This document shows positions 27,286 through 37,286 of a stretch of 64,000 bases of DNA, one piece after another. Numbering within the stretch: the stretch's first letter is position 1; the number at the start of each line of letters is the position of its first letter. A program made the position numbers and the translations under genes. The DNA lies in the NCBI RefSeq assembly GCF_900149705.1, contig NZ_LT703001.1, positions 1,116,001 through 1,180,000 of the forward strand, given 5' to 3'. The DNA is from Sphingorhabdus sp. Alg231-15. Its GTDB lineage: Bacteria > Pseudomonadota > Alphaproteobacteria > Sphingomonadales > Sphingomonadaceae. Under the pieces are notes generated by a model. It saw only the letters and a list, made by a program, of their open reading frames with translations, was not told the DNA's origin and did not search any database.

Positions 27286-29789
27286 GCGCCAGCCTTTCCA
27301 AAGCATGGACTATCGCTAGGCGTGATTTGCGAGGCCGGTTTGTCGGCCTGCGCCTTCTTATCATCTGTCTGTTTCTTGGCGTCGCAACGCTCGCTGCCAT
27401 AGGCAGCCTGACCAGCGCGATCACGGATGAACTCGCCAATCGTGGCCAGTCAATCTTGGGCGGAGATCTTGAAATATCAGTCGCCCAGCGCGAAGCGACA
27501 CCAGCGGAGCGGGAGACACTTCAGTCCGCCGGTGAGCTTTCCGAAACCCTGCGTATGCAGGCCATGGCAAGATTGCCGGATGGCAGTGATACCCAGCTGG
27601 TCGAGCTGAAGGGTGTTGACACGCCCTATCCGCTATACGGCGATTTCACGCTACAAGACGGGACAATCGCTCCGCCATTGGGCGCCAGAGAGATTTACGT
27701 TACACCCGCGTTGATTCAGCGTCTGTCCTTAAAGACAGGCGACCAGATCGAATTTGGAGAAGCCACATTTACGGTGACCGGGATCATCGGTGATGAACCT
27801 GATCGGTTGAGCGAGGGTCTATCCCTTGGGCCAGTAGCGATTACGTCCCTGGAGAGCCTGCGTGCGACCAATCTAATCCAGCCAGGCAGCCTGTTTCAGA
27901 GCAAATATCGGCTGAAACTACTGGAGGCCGTTGATCCATCTGAACTGGGTGAGCAGTTGGAGAAAGACTATAAAAATGCCGCCTGGGAAGTAAAAACCCG
28001 CGATAATGGCGCACCGAGTACCCGGCGCTTCATTGAACGTATGGGCCAATTTCTGACGCTTGTCGGACTCGCATCCCTGGTCATCGCAGGCATTGGTGTC
28101 GGTAACGGCGTTGCCTCCTATCTTCGCGGCAAACAGGGAGCGATAGCGACGCTGAAAATATTGGGCGCAGATAGCGCGATGGTCTTTCGCATCTATATGT
28201 TCCAAATTTTGGCGGTGGCGCTGGTCGCGATTGTCGCAGGCTTGATAATTGGAGCACTGGCACCGCTCATCATCATTGAAGTGGCAGGAGATGTCCTGCC
28301 AATCAGACCGGAATTTGCGCTCTATCCCTTGCCGCTGCTCGTCAGCGCCGCCTATGGTTTGCTCATTGCGGTCATTTTTGCGCTGCCGCCGCTATCGCGT
28401 GCAAAACTGATACCTGCCGCTGGTCTTTTTCGTGGTGAGAGCCGATCATGGCGTCAGATTGACAAGCAGACTTGGGTTGCAGTCACACTTGCGGTTGGTG
28501 CAATCGTAACACTTGCCGTCGGCAGCGGACGCGAACCGATATTCTCGCTCGCCTTTATTGGCGCTGCTCTTGGAATATTGGTGCTGCTAAGCCTGCTCGG
28601 TATATTGATCCGCTGGCTCGCCAGCAAAGCGCCGCGCCCGAAGCAACCGTTGCTACGACTGGCGCTCACAAACCTTCATCGACCCGGCTCACAAACTGGC
28701 CAGTTGGTTGTCGCCTTGGGTCTCGGGCTGACCCTGTTCGCCACACTTGCCGCGATCCAGACCAGCCTGACCAATGAAATCCGGCTGAGTGTCCCACAAC
28801 AAGCTCCGAATTTCTTTGTTCTCGATATTCCCGTGGAGCGCGCCGATGAGTTTAAGACCCAGGTCACCGCCAGTGCGCCTGAGGCGGAGATAAATATAGT
28901 TCCAACCTTGCGCGGTATCATCACTGAATATGGCGGACAGGTCGTGTCGGAACTGGATGAACTGCCGGAAGGTGCGTGGGTCTTGCGCGGTGATCGAGGC
29001 CTTACCTATAGCGCTGAGCTACCAGAAGGCAGCGAGATTGCTGCGGGCGAATGGTGGCCGTCGGACTATGATGGACCACCTTTGGTTTCGGTTGATGAAG
29101 AACAAGCGCTGGCATTGGGGCTTGCTGTGGGAGACAGTTTGACTGTCAGCCTGCTAGGCGTTGAGATAAAGGCCAAGGTCGCGTCATTGCGGACCATTAA
29201 TTGGCGCAATTTCGGATTTAACTATGTACTGGTTTTTCCGCCCAATATTTTGGCTAATACCCCCCATAATGTTGCCGCGACTATCCAGATCGATCAGGCC
29301 AGAGAAGATGGTTTGCTGGGTTCCTTACCACGCGAGTTTCCGTCCATCTCAATGGTCAAAGTAAAAGAGATAGCCTCGCAAATCGGCACGATATTGGATC
29401 AGATGGCAACTGCCATTGCCTCTGCCGCATCGATTGCGATTTTCTCTGGTATCGCCGTACTGATCGGCGCGATCGCAGCGTCGCGGCAATCCCGCGTCTA
29501 TGACAGCGTCATTCTGAAACTGCTAGGCGCAACCCGGTCGCAGATTTTGTCGGCACAGGCGATTGAATATGCAGTACTGGCTTTGCTGTTATCTGCCGTT
29601 GCCTTGGGCCTTGGTTTGCTCGCGGGCTGGTTTGTCATCACGCAGATTTTCGAGTTTACCTGGCAACCGGACTGGATGGTGGTGATGGTCACTCTCGCCA
29701 TTGGCGCGATTATGACATTGGGCATTGGACTGTTGGGATCGATACCCGTCTTATCGGCAAAACCTGCAAGGGCGCTTCGTGAACTCTAG
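27282..29789 (+). CDS. ABC transporter permease, FtsX-like (YbbP type)
   Basis: An 835-residue permease with a MacB-like layout of about ten membrane helices: one near the N-terminus (23-45), a large periplasmic domain, a set of three around residues 250-375, another four from about 390-500, a second periplasmic domain, and a final three (about 705-825). This duplicated arrangement is that of YbbP. GTG start at 27282 overlaps the ATPase stop (GTGA). The arylesterase next door suggests a role in handling lipids or esters. The 3' end faces the BASS gene with 10 bases between stops. Confidence 0.92.
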   Translation: MSASLSKAWTIARRDLRGRFVGLRLLIICLFLGVATLAAIGSLTSAITDELANRGQSILGGDLEISVAQREATPAERETLQSAGELSETLRMQAMARLPDGSDTQLVELKGVDTPYPLYGDFTLQDGTIAPPLGAREIYVTPALIQRLSLKTGDQIEFGEATFTVTGIIGDEPDRLSEGLSLGPVAITSLESLRATNLIQPGSLFQSKYRLKLLEAVDPSELGEQLEKDYKNAAWEVKTRDNGAPSTRRFIERMGQFLTLVGLASLVIAGIGVGNGVASYLRGKQGAIATLKILGADSAMVFRIYMFQILAVALVAIVAGLIIGALAPLIIIEVAGDVLPIRPEFALYPLPLLVSAAYGLLIAVIFALPPLSRAKLIPAAGLFRGESRSWRQIDKQTWVAVTLAVGAIVTLAVGSGREPIFSLAFIGAALGILVLLSLLGILIRWLASKAPRPKQPLLRLALTNLHRPGSQTGQLVVALGLGLTLFATLAAIQTSLTNEIRLSVPQQAPNFFVLDIPVERADEFKTQVTASAPEAEINIVPTLRGIITEYGGQVVSELDELPEGAWVLRGDRGLTYSAELPEGSEIAAGEWWPSDYDGPPLVSVDEEQALALGLAVGDSLTVSLLGVEIKAKVASLRTINWRNFGFNYVLVFPPNILANTPHNVAATIQIDQAREDGLLGSLPREFPSISMVKVKEIASQIGTILDQMATAIASAASIAIFSGIAVLIGAIAASRQSRVYDSVILKLLGATRSQILSAQAIEYAVLALLLSAVALGLGLLAGWFVITQIFEFTWQPDWMVVMVTLAIGAIMTLGIGLLGSIPVLSAKPARALREL

Positions 29790-29799
29790 TTTTGCGATT

Positions 29800-30759
29800 C
29801 TAGAGCTTCGAAAGGCGCACCGCCAAGGGAGCCGACAGGACAAGGCTGGACAGATGATAGAATAATAACGGGATCAGCAGTAGTCCCGCGGATTCTGCTG
29901 GAAACAAAATGGCAGCCAGCGGTGCTCCAACCGCAATGCTTTTCTGTGCGCCGCCAAACAGCAGCGCCTTTCGGTCATTTATCACAAATGCCGAGATACC
30001 GCCGAGGAGCCAGGCCCCGCCAAACGCGAAGATAAGCAGCGCACCAATCGCTACAGCAACGATCAGAAACTGATTGCCTGGAACCTGATTCCAGATGCCC
30101 GCCGCAACGGCACCGGAAAACGCAACATAGACTGCCAGACTGATAGCAATTTTATCGGACCACCCCACTATCCCGCCATATTGGGCCACCCACGGCCGTG
30201 CCCAGCGTTGAATGAGCTGCCCGATGACAAATGGCAGCAGCAACATGGTGATGATTTTTATGAATGAAGCGCCTGTAATTACAATTCCAACCGAGCTGGC
30301 CAGCAACGCAAAAAACACCGGTGTGATCACGATGGAAGACAGATTTACCGTCGCAGCGGCAACCACTGATGCTCCCACATTGCCTTTTGCGATTGCGGTA
30401 TAGCTTGCCGCCGACTGAATTGTTGAGGGAAGACAGCCGAGATACAAGAAACCAACCGCGATCATCGGTGCAATATATCCATCGAGAATTTGCGACAGGA
30501 CAAGTCCAGCCACCACCATTGCACCGAAGACAAATCCGAAAACGGCAGATTGCAAACGCCAATTGCGGAAACCCGCTACAACCTCCTGCCGATCCAATCG
30601 GACTCCGTGAAGCAAAAATATCCAGAATATTCCAGCAGACACAGCAAAAGCCGCGATTGGTTCAGCTGATCCGCGTACCGGAACCAGCGTTGCGAGAAGC
30701 ACCGAACCTCCCAGCAGCCAGATAAACTTATCATTCAGGATCAGTCTTATGGTTTGCAT
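29800..30759 (-). CDS. Bile acid:sodium symporter (BASS) family transporter
   Basis: A 319-residue inner-membrane protein with about ten hydrophobic helices, of the BASS/SBF-like (YfeH-type) family. Family traits include FLYLGCLPSTIQSAASYTA, in which the unwound-helix SxxSxxxxT region lies, and the FGGAQKSIAVG segment, the second crossing. These proteins cotransport organic anions with sodium. The start at 30759 has GAGGCGC upstream and is preferred over 30807. Substrate unknown. It stands alone, divergent from typA. Confidence 0.9.
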   Translation of the reverse strand: MQTIRLILNDKFIWLLGGSVLLATLVPVRGSAEPIAAFAVSAGIFWIFLLHGVRLDRQEVVAGFRNWRLQSAVFGFVFGAMVVAGLVLSQILDGYIAPMIAVGFLYLGCLPSTIQSAASYTAIAKGNVGASVVAAATVNLSSIVITPVFFALLASSVGIVITGASFIKIITMLLLPFVIGQLIQRWARPWVAQYGGIVGWSDKIAISLAVYVAFSGAVAAGIWNQVPGNQFLIVAVAIGALLIFAFGGAWLLGGISAFVINDRKALLFGGAQKSIAVGAPLAAILFPAESAGLLLIPLLFYHLSSLVLSAPLAVRLSKL

Positions 30760-31066
30760 TGCGCCTCTGCCAATGCGCCAGTGGGCAATCGGACGCAAGT
30801 CCAACAAACGGTAATTAGAGAATGATCACAAGAAGATGCGTCTTTCCAAATGTTGCTCAATAGCTGAACGGCAGGAATGCTGATGGGAGAGTGCATACCA
30901 ATAAGCTCCTGGAACTGGATTCGATACCTGATCGCTCGTGCTATAACCATAGACTGCATCAAACCCGGTTTCTGATGTTGCGGCGCAGCACGAAACAGGT
31001 TAAGGGCGCTCCCAATATAAGGCGCGGTACATTAACCCCCTTTCCTCTCTTACGGCAGAATTTGAT
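30760..31066. other. Divergent intergenic region, BASS transporter / typA
   Basis: A 307-base gap that must hold promoters for both genes. AATATA at about 31014-31019 could be part of a -10 for typA, but no matching -35 is clear. No RNA gene or repeat was recognised. Confidence 0.35.
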
Positions 31067-32884
31067 ATGTCTCTTCGCAATATTGCTATTATCGCGCACG
31101 TTGATCATGGGAAAACAACCCTTGTGGACCAGCTTTTCCGCCAGTCCGGTACATTCCGTGACAATGAACGGGTCGAAGAGCGCGCCATGGACAGCAACGA
31201 TCTGGAAAAAGAACGCGGCATCACGATTCTCGCCAAATGTACCAGTGTCGAGTGGAAAGGCACGCGAATCAATATTGTCGATACGCCGGGTCACGCTGAC
31301 TTTGGAGGCGAAGTGGAGCGTATTCTTTCGATGGTTGATGGCGTTATTCTGCTCGTCGACAGTGCTGAAGGCGCAATGCCGCAGACGAAATTCGTGACCG
31401 GCAAAGCGCTGGCACTTGGTTTGAAACCCATCGTTGTCGTCAACAAGATTGACCGCCCGGATGGCCGTGCAGAAGAAGTACTCGATGAAGTATTCGATCT
31501 CTTCGTCAATCTTGATGCCAATGACGAACAGCTGGATTTCCCATCACTATTCGCCAGCGGTCGCAATGGTTATGCTGGTGATACACCCGAAGTTCGCGAA
31601 GGTGATCTGTCGCCACTTTTCGACAAGATTGTCGAGCATGTGCCAGAGCCGGATGTGAACCCGGATGCGGACTTTAAATTTCTCGTCACCCTGCTCGACC
31701 GCGACAACTTCGTTGGCCGTATCCTGACGGGTAAGGTTGAAAGCGGGAAAATTGACCTGAACGCACCAATTCATGCGATTGATATGGATGGCAATGTCGT
31801 TGAAACAGGTCGCGCGACCAAGATCATGGCCTTTCGCGGACTGGAGCGCGTCCCCGTGGAAAGCGCCAAAGCCGGAGACATTATCTCGCTGGCCGGCCTC
31901 ACCGAAGCAACGGTTGCCAACACCATCTGCGATCCCTCGGTCACCGAACCGATTGCCGCACAACCAATTGATCCGCCGACACTTTCAATGAACTTCGCGG
32001 TTAATGACAGTCCCATGGCCGGTCGTGAAGGCGACAAGGTGACCAGCCGTATCATCCGCGATCGTCTTTTGCGCGAAGCGGAATCCAACGTAGCGATCAA
32101 AATCACCGAAAGTGATGAGAAAGATAGCTTTGAAGTTGCCGGTCGCGGCGAATTGCAGCTGGGCGTTCTTATCGAAACCATGCGCCGCGAGGGTTTTGAA
32201 CTTTCCATCTCGCGCCCACGTGTTCTTTATCGTCAAGAAAATGGCGAGCGCCAGGAACCCTATGAAACCGTGGTCATCGACGTCGATGACGAACATAGCA
32301 GCACCGTCGTTTCGAAAATGCAACGCCGCAAGGCCGAGCTGACCGAACAGCGTCCTTCCGGCGGCGGCAAAACTCGCGTCACCTTCTCTGCACCATCACG
32401 CGGTCTGATCGGTTATCATGGCGAGTTTCTGTCCGACACACGTGGCACCGGTCTGATGAACCGTCTGTTCGAAAAATACGGTCCGTATAAAGGCGTGATC
32501 GAAGGGCGTCCTGTCGGTGTGCTGGTTTCAAACGGTACTGGCACCGCGATGTCCTATGCGCTGAACGCATTGGAAGAACGCGGCATATTGTTCATCGGCG
32601 GCCAGACTCCGGTCTACGAAGGCATGGTCATTGGCGAAAATGCGAAACCGGGTGATCTCGACGTCAACCCAATGAAATCAAAGCAGCTGACCAATTTCCG
32701 CTCAACCGGTAAAGATGACGCCGTACGTCTCACCCCGCCAAAGATCATGACGCTCGAACAGGCAATTGCCTATATCGACAATGACGAGCTGGTTGAGGTG
32801 ACACCTAAAAATATCCGCCTGCGCAAACGCCATCTCGATCCCAATGATCGCAAGAAAGCGGCACGCAAGGCGGAAGCAGCTTAG
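31067..32884 (+). CDS. typA: Translational GTPase TypA/BipA
   Basis: A 605-residue ribosome-binding GTPase of the EF-G class that assists 50S assembly and adaptation to stress and cold. The G domain has [14 protein letters not shown], the ERGITI switch, DTPGHADF and NKIDRPDGR. It goes on with an EF-Tu-like domain II, then III and V, and the BipA-specific C-terminal domain (about 485-600) with [17 protein letters not shown]. Length fits. The ribosome site is weak (GGCAG). The following lipoprotein MBL gene begins 46 bases after the stop. Confidence 0.98.
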   Translation: MSLRNIAIIAHVDHGKTTLVDQLFRQSGTFRDNERVEERAMDSNDLEKERGITILAKCTSVEWKGTRINIVDTPGHADFGGEVERILSMVDGVILLVDSAEGAMPQTKFVTGKALALGLKPIVVVNKIDRPDGRAEEVLDEVFDLFVNLDANDEQLDFPSLFASGRNGYAGDTPEVREGDLSPLFDKIVEHVPEPDVNPDADFKFLVTLLDRDNFVGRILTGKVESGKIDLNAPIHAIDMDGNVVETGRATKIMAFRGLERVPVESAKAGDIISLAGLTEATVANTICDPSVTEPIAAQPIDPPTLSMNFAVNDSPMAGREGDKVTSRIIRDRLLREAESNVAIKITESDEKDSFEVAGRGELQLGVLIETMRREGFELSISRPRVLYRQENGERQEPYETVVIDVDDEHSSTVVSKMQRRKAELTEQRPSGGGKTRVTFSAPSRGLIGYHGEFLSDTRGTGLMNRLFEKYGPYKGVIEGRPVGVLVSNGTGTAMSYALNALEERGILFIGGQTPVYEGMVIGENAKPGDLDVNPMKSKQLTNFRSTGKDDAVRLTPPKIMTLEQAIAYIDNDELVEVTPKNIRLRKRHLDPNDRKKAARKAEAA

Positions 32885-32930
32885 CGCAACAATTGTTGCA
32901 TCATGCGCTGTGATGGATCATCATCAGCAC

Positions 32931-33899
32931 ATGTTAGCAACAATGAAAAAACTCTTGGATCTGGGCGTCTTATTGACGGCGTCAGTCGCACTTATATCCT
33001 GCTCCAACAACACAACTGCCGGCACGGATAGGGTCGCCGACAACAAAGCGTGTCGCGACAATCCCGTTGCCTTGCAAGTTCTCGGCTCCGGTGGTCCGAT
33101 TGCCGATGATCATCGCGCTGGGGCCAGCAATGTCCTGTGGATTGATGGCAAAGCCCGCTTGTTAATTGATGCTGGCAGTGGTGCCTTTGTTCGCTATGGC
33201 GAGGCTGGAATTGACTTTGCAGATCATGATGCGATCCTGCTCACCCATCTGCATGGCGATCATGCCAGCGGCCTCCCGGCCCTGCTCAACAATGGTGCTT
33301 TTGCAAACCGGTCCGTGGACCTGATAATCGCTGGACCGAGAGGGAATGACCAATTTCCTTCAACCAGTGCTTATCTTGATTCGTTGATCGGTAAAGAGGG
33401 CGGCGCATTGCGCTATTTGCATCCCTATCTCGAAGAAAATGATGCTCTGCCCCGCTTGACAGTTGAGGACATTGCTACGGACAAAAGCGGTTTACAGACC
33501 GTTTGGAGCGATAATGGCTTGAAGGTTGAAGCGATCGCAGTTCATCATCTGGATGTGCCTGCGTTAGCTTATGTTGTCAGCGCTAATGGCAAGACAATCA
33601 TTCTATCCGGAGACCAGAGCTTCTTGAGCGAAGATTTTATCGTGACCCTATCGAAGACCAAACCGGATTTGCTTGTGATGCACAATGCGATCACCATGGC
33701 AGACGGTCAGCCGCGTGGTTTGCACAGAGATCCAAAATCCATAGGGGAAACTGCGGCAGCGCTGGATGCACAAACCTTGCTGCTGACCCATCATATGCAG
33801 CGCGCTATTAAGGCGCAAAATGAGGTGAATGCTGCCATTGCTGAAAGTTACAGCGGCCCTGTTTTGTTGGCCGACGATCTATCCTGCTACCCTCTATGA
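32931..33899 (+). CDS. MBL-fold metallo-hydrolase, probable lipoprotein
   Basis: A 322-residue metallo-beta-lactamase-fold enzyme. The N-terminus forms a lipoprotein signal with ALISC as lipobox. The metal-binding motif is LTHLHGDHASG (about residue 104), and later ligands are likely the Asp in LSGDQSF and the His in LLTHHMQ. The overall layout, with GSGGPIADD at the start, is like RNase Z/cAMP phosphodiesterase-type MBL proteins. Location in the periplasm argues against an RNA substrate. Start choice among 32913, 32931 and 32943 is uncertain as none has a good ribosome site. Confidence 0.85.
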   Translation: MLATMKKLLDLGVLLTASVALISCSNNTTAGTDRVADNKACRDNPVALQVLGSGGPIADDHRAGASNVLWIDGKARLLIDAGSGAFVRYGEAGIDFADHDAILLTHLHGDHASGLPALLNNGAFANRSVDLIIAGPRGNDQFPSTSAYLDSLIGKEGGALRYLHPYLEENDALPRLTVEDIATDKSGLQTVWSDNGLKVEAIAVHHLDVPALAYVVSANGKTIILSGDQSFLSEDFIVTLSKTKPDLLVMHNAITMADGQPRGLHRDPKSIGETAAALDAQTLLLTHHMQRAIKAQNEVNAAIAESYSGPVLLADDLSCYPL

Positions 33900-33920
33900 C
33901 CGAAAAAGGGATCGAAAGTG

Positions 33921-34919
33921 ATGAGATTTTCAAACCTGCTCTGGGTCTTGAGCCTGATGGCCTTGGCGACCCCAGCAAAGGCGAATGACAGTAGCGCGGC
34001 AATTGGCCTGGGCGGTCTTGAGCTAAAACAGAATGATGCGATAGCGCTAGACAGCGAAGACCTGTTCCTTTCGATGGATAGGGTGACCGTCAAATATCAG
34101 TTTACAAATACCACCGATAAAGATGTCAGAACGCTTGTTTCTTTCCCATTGCCGGCACTACCCCATGATATTGATGGCCATATGGGAGATCAGAATTTTC
34201 CGGACTGGAAAGCGATAGACTTTCAGACAAAGGTCGAAGGGACCGCTGTTCCACTGCAATATCGAGACGTGGTTACTGCAGATGGAAAAGATATTACCCG
34301 GCGATTGCAGGAACTCGGGTGGCCGGTCCAATACTGGCTGGATTATGATTTCCAGAAAAAACTTCAGCAACTTCCCGAACCCGAACTGCAGGCCCTTTTG
34401 ACTGAAGGTCTTTTGAAACAGTCGGCTCGTGGCAGAGAGGCTTATGCTGATTGGAAAGTCACCACCCATGTTACGCGTGAGCAGCTGTTTCCAGCCAATC
34501 AGACCATCACCGTCGAACATAGCTACAAGCCTGTTACCGGCGGCACCAATGGCGGTAATATGAGCGCCGGTGCCCGCAAAAATCCCGATGACGGATTTGG
34601 ATGGTTCCAGGAGACATTCTGTATTGATGATGATTTCATTGCCGGATTCGATCGGACGTATAACCGGCGCGGCGAGTATAAGCGCGAGCAATATACGGAG
34701 CTATTTCTGGATTATCGTCTTTCACCCGGCGCGAACTGGAAAGGGCCGATCAAGAAATTCCGGCTCGTTGTTGATAAAGGAGAAGCCGCAAATATGGTCA
34801 GCTTCTGCATGGACGGCGTTCGCAAAATATCGCCGACACAGTTTGAAGTGACCAAAACAAATTTCGAACCTGACAAGGATTTAAGCATCCTTATCGTGAG
34901 ATGGTTCAACTTTCCCTGA
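33921..34919 (+). CDS. DUF4424 family exported protein
   Basis: A 332-residue secreted protein. A signal peptide ends AKAN (about residue 21). The mature part starts with DSSAAIGLGGLELKQNDAI and contains YQFTNTTDKDVRTLVSFPLP, matching the N-terminal beta-sandwich of DUF4424 proteins; the C-terminal region has FRLVVDKG and ends LIVRWFNFP. The family is periplasmic and its role unknown. The ATG at 33921 is preceded by AAAGGGATCGAAAG; a GTG one codon upstream is possible. It follows the MBL gene by 21 bases and may share its transcript. Confidence 0.88.
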   Translation: MRFSNLLWVLSLMALATPAKANDSSAAIGLGGLELKQNDAIALDSEDLFLSMDRVTVKYQFTNTTDKDVRTLVSFPLPALPHDIDGHMGDQNFPDWKAIDFQTKVEGTAVPLQYRDVVTADGKDITRRLQELGWPVQYWLDYDFQKKLQQLPEPELQALLTEGLLKQSARGREAYADWKVTTHVTREQLFPANQTITVEHSYKPVTGGTNGGNMSAGARKNPDDGFGWFQETFCIDDDFIAGFDRTYNRRGEYKREQYTELFLDYRLSPGANWKGPIKKFRLVVDKGEAANMVSFCMDGVRKISPTQFEVTKTNFEPDKDLSILIVRWFNFP

Positions 34920-35198
34920 TACAAAACGTCTCCGCGCAGAACCGCATTGAACATCAGGAAACCCTCTGGTAAATTCTTTTATATAAATGAGATACGAGGA
35001 TTTCTTAACCACAGGTATAAGACAAATCATCAGACCATAATGCTCATATAGAACCTGATTTTGCCTGCCGCGCCATGATCAATCGTCCAAATCTTGCAAA
35101 GATCAGGTTTCTTCGTGACCTGAAGGCAGGAAAAATAGACGCTTGATTTTAGACTTTGGCGGCTTAGGCTTGCAGACGAGATAATGAAGAGGGGAAGA

Positions 35199-35618
35199 AT
35201 GATGGAATGGATGTTGATGCCGCTCAAGCGCTATGCGGAATTTAGCGGGCGATCCCGGCGCAAAGAATATTGGATGTTTTTCCTGCTCAACATGATCGTT
35301 TTATTTGGACTGGCGATCGTTGGTGGCATCCTGGGAGCATTCACGCCGAGCGCGACCGGAGAAATGGGATTGGGCAGCGGACTGATACTTGGGCTGTTTG
35401 GCCTTTATGCTCTGGCGATTTTTATTCCTTCACTGGCGGTCCAGGTCAGGCGCTTTCATGATCAGGATAAGTCGGGTTGGTTCGTGCTGCTCGGTTTCAT
35501 TCCCTATGTCGGCGGTATCGTCGTTCTAGTGTTCATGTGCCTTGAAGGGACCAAGGGCAAAAACCGCTTTGGGGACGACCCCAAAATGAGCGACAATGTC
35601 GGTGACGTGTTTAACTGA
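35199..35618 (+). CDS. DUF805 family membrane protein
   Basis: About 139 residues with three hydrophobic helices. The DUF805 hallmarks are present: an N-terminal LKRYAEFSGRSRRKEYWMFF segment, and RRFHDQDKSGW between the second and third helices. It is an inner-membrane protein of unknown function, related to YhaH/YhaI. GAGGGGAAG precedes the start; ATG at 35199 or 35202 are equally possible. A strong terminator 50 bases after the stop separates it from the DUF3297 gene. Confidence 0.9.
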   Translation: MMEWMLMPLKRYAEFSGRSRRKEYWMFFLLNMIVLFGLAIVGGILGAFTPSATGEMGLGSGLILGLFGLYALAIFIPSLAVQVRRFHDQDKSGWFVLLGFIPYVGGIVVLVFMCLEGTKGKNRFGDDPKMSDNVGDVFN

Positions 35619-35668
35619 ACAGAGCCTTCAGGCTTGTCAGGTGCATGTCATGCGGCTTGATTTTCCAT

Positions 35669-35701
35669 AGGGTTGTGGCAAAGCGCCGCAACCCTTTTTT
35701 G
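35669..35701 (+). terminator. Strong terminator or attenuator just upstream of the DUF3297 gene
   Basis: An 11-bp stem (35669-35679 with 35685-35695, one G-U pair), loop AAAGC, then six Ts. The ribosome site GGAG of the DUF3297 gene begins two bases after the T-run, and its start codon is 15 bases away, so any transcript starting upstream must pass this hairpin. Confidence 0.8.
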
Positions 35702-35715
35702 GAGACATAGATATT

Positions 35716-36042
35716 ATGACCGACACGCCTGACCAACCGGAAAAAGAAGCATCAGCAGAAACGAAATCCGGTGCCGACACGCCACCTGACCATCTCGCGA
35801 TTAATCCGCGGAGTAAATATTATGGCGGCGAATTGCTGGAACGCGGTATCGGCATTAATTTTCGCGGAGAACGCAAGAACAATATTGAAGAATATTGTGT
35901 GTCGGAAGGATGGGTCAAAGTACAAGCTGGCAAGACCGTCGACCGCAAAGGCAATCCGCTACTGATCAAGTTGAACGGCGAAGTTGAAGCCTGGTTCGAA
36001 GATCTCGGTGACGATGCCCCGACCATCAAGAAGGGCGCTTAG
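35716..36042 (+). CDS. DUF3297 family protein
   Basis: A 108-residue soluble protein. After a polar, charged tail of about 27 residues comes the conserved DUF3297 domain with HLAINPRSKYYGGELLERG, GINFRGERKNNIEEYCVSEG and NPLLIKLNGEVEAWFED. This family is common in alphaproteobacteria, often encoded as a glutathione-peroxidase-like annotation by error; its function is not known to me. The next gene starts 17 bases on, and a hairpin lies directly ahead of the ribosome site, which may control it. Confidence 0.88.
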   Translation: MTDTPDQPEKEASAETKSGADTPPDHLAINPRSKYYGGELLERGIGINFRGERKNNIEEYCVSEGWVKVQAGKTVDRKGNPLLIKLNGEVEAWFEDLGDDAPTIKKGA

Positions 36043-36059
36043 AAGCGATAAGGAAGCAT

Positions 36060-36458
36060 ATGACACCCCAGCGCATTCAATATCTCATCGCGCTGGTATT
36101 CTTCCTATTGGGTGGATGGGCAACCCTATTCCCACAGCATGTCATTGATACAGTCTTTCTGCCCGAATATCGGATCGGTGGACGGATAGTGCCATTCATG
36201 ATGGCTTGTTTTGGCGCTCAGGCTTTGCTCGCAGGACTATTTGCGGCCTTCGCCCGCTTCACGGCAACGACATTTCTCGTCTACGGCATTGCTCTGCTGC
36301 CCTTTTTCGGGTTCAATTATTATTTCACCTTTCACGACCCCATCTTCACCAGCATGGGTTTGATTGACGCTTTAGGTAATATCATCATGCTGGCCCTCTG
36401 CTATGTCGGATGGCGTAAGCTAAGGGCAACCGAGCAGATAGAGAATCAAAGGAATTGA
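36060..36458 (+). CDS. Hypothetical four-helix membrane protein
   Basis: A 132-residue protein with about four hydrophobic helices (about residues 8-25, 45-65, 67-90, 98-118) and short loops. No family was recognised with certainty; it resembles DoxX/DUF4345-like small integral membrane proteins. GATAAGGAAGC precedes the start. It sits 17 bases after the DUF3297 gene and 3 bases before the SDR gene, so the four genes from 35716 to 38062 look like one operon. Confidence 0.75.
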   Translation: MTPQRIQYLIALVFFLLGGWATLFPQHVIDTVFLPEYRIGGRIVPFMMACFGAQALLAGLFAAFARFTATTFLVYGIALLPFFGFNYYFTFHDPIFTSMGLIDALGNIIMLALCYVGWRKLRATEQIENQRN

Positions 36459-36461
36459 GCA

Positions 36462-37286
36462 ATGGACTTTACTGACAAGACAGTCTGGATCACCGGTGCT
36501 TCGTCAGGGATCGGTGAAGCACTGGCCAAGGCCTTTGCGGCCAATGGCGCGAATATCATATTATCCGGTCGCCGGGTTGAAGCTCTGAAAGCAGTGGCAG
36601 CAGACATAGAAACGGATACATTGCTGCTGCCTTTCGAGACAACCGACTATGACGTGCTGCCAGCCAAAGTAGCGGAAGCGCAGCAATGGAAAGGCAGGGT
36701 TGACGTGTTGATCAACAATGCTGGCATCAGTCAACGCAGCCTGGCGCTTGATACCGATCCCAATGTTCACCATCAGATCGTCAATGTCGATCTTTTGGCA
36801 CCGATCTGGCTAACTCAGCTGCTCCTACCCCACATGATCAACGCCGGTGGCGGTCATGTGGTCGGCATCAGCTCTGTGGCCGGACGGATCGGTGTTCCGT
36901 TGCGCACGGCCTATTGCGCAGCAAAACATGGCCTGATCGGCTATATGGATGCATTGCGCGCCGAGACCGAAAAGCGGCATAATATCCATGTCACCAACAT
37001 ATTGCCGGGCTCTATCCGCACCGACGTGTCCCGCAACGCACTGACAAAAGATGGTACCAAGCGCGACAAATCCGACGCCGTAATCGACAATGGTATGGAA
37101 CCTGCCGAATGTGCGCGGCAGATACTGGAAGCCGTCGCGAACAAGGTGCCAGAGCTGATTATTGCCGAAGGCCCGGAACTGATGCTGGCCCAATTACGGC
37201 AAAGCGATCCGGAAAAACTGTTCGAAATGACCGCTGGCCTTGGGGCGCAAATTGCCGAGAAATACGAGGCAGGAGACGACGAATAA
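36462..37286 (+). CDS. SDR-family oxidoreductase (DHRS7B-like)
   Basis: A 274-residue classical short-chain dehydrogenase. It has TGASSGIG (cofactor, about residue 11), NNAGISQRS (about residue 87), the Ser of ISSVAG and the Tyr/Lys of YCAAK (about residue 150). NILPGSIRTDVS after the active site is typical of the family members that act on acyl or lipid ketones. AAAGGAATTGAGC precedes the start. Its stop overlaps the start of the enoyl-CoA hydratase (TAATG), which supports a shared role in acyl-CoA or lipid metabolism. Confidence 0.9.
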   Translation: MDFTDKTVWITGASSGIGEALAKAFAANGANIILSGRRVEALKAVAADIETDTLLLPFETTDYDVLPAKVAEAQQWKGRVDVLINNAGISQRSLALDTDPNVHHQIVNVDLLAPIWLTQLLLPHMINAGGGHVVGISSVAGRIGVPLRTAYCAAKHGLIGYMDALRAETEKRHNIHVTNILPGSIRTDVSRNALTKDGTKRDKSDAVIDNGMEPAECARQILEAVANKVPELIIAEGPELMLAQLRQSDPEKLFEMTAGLGAQIAEKYEAGDDE

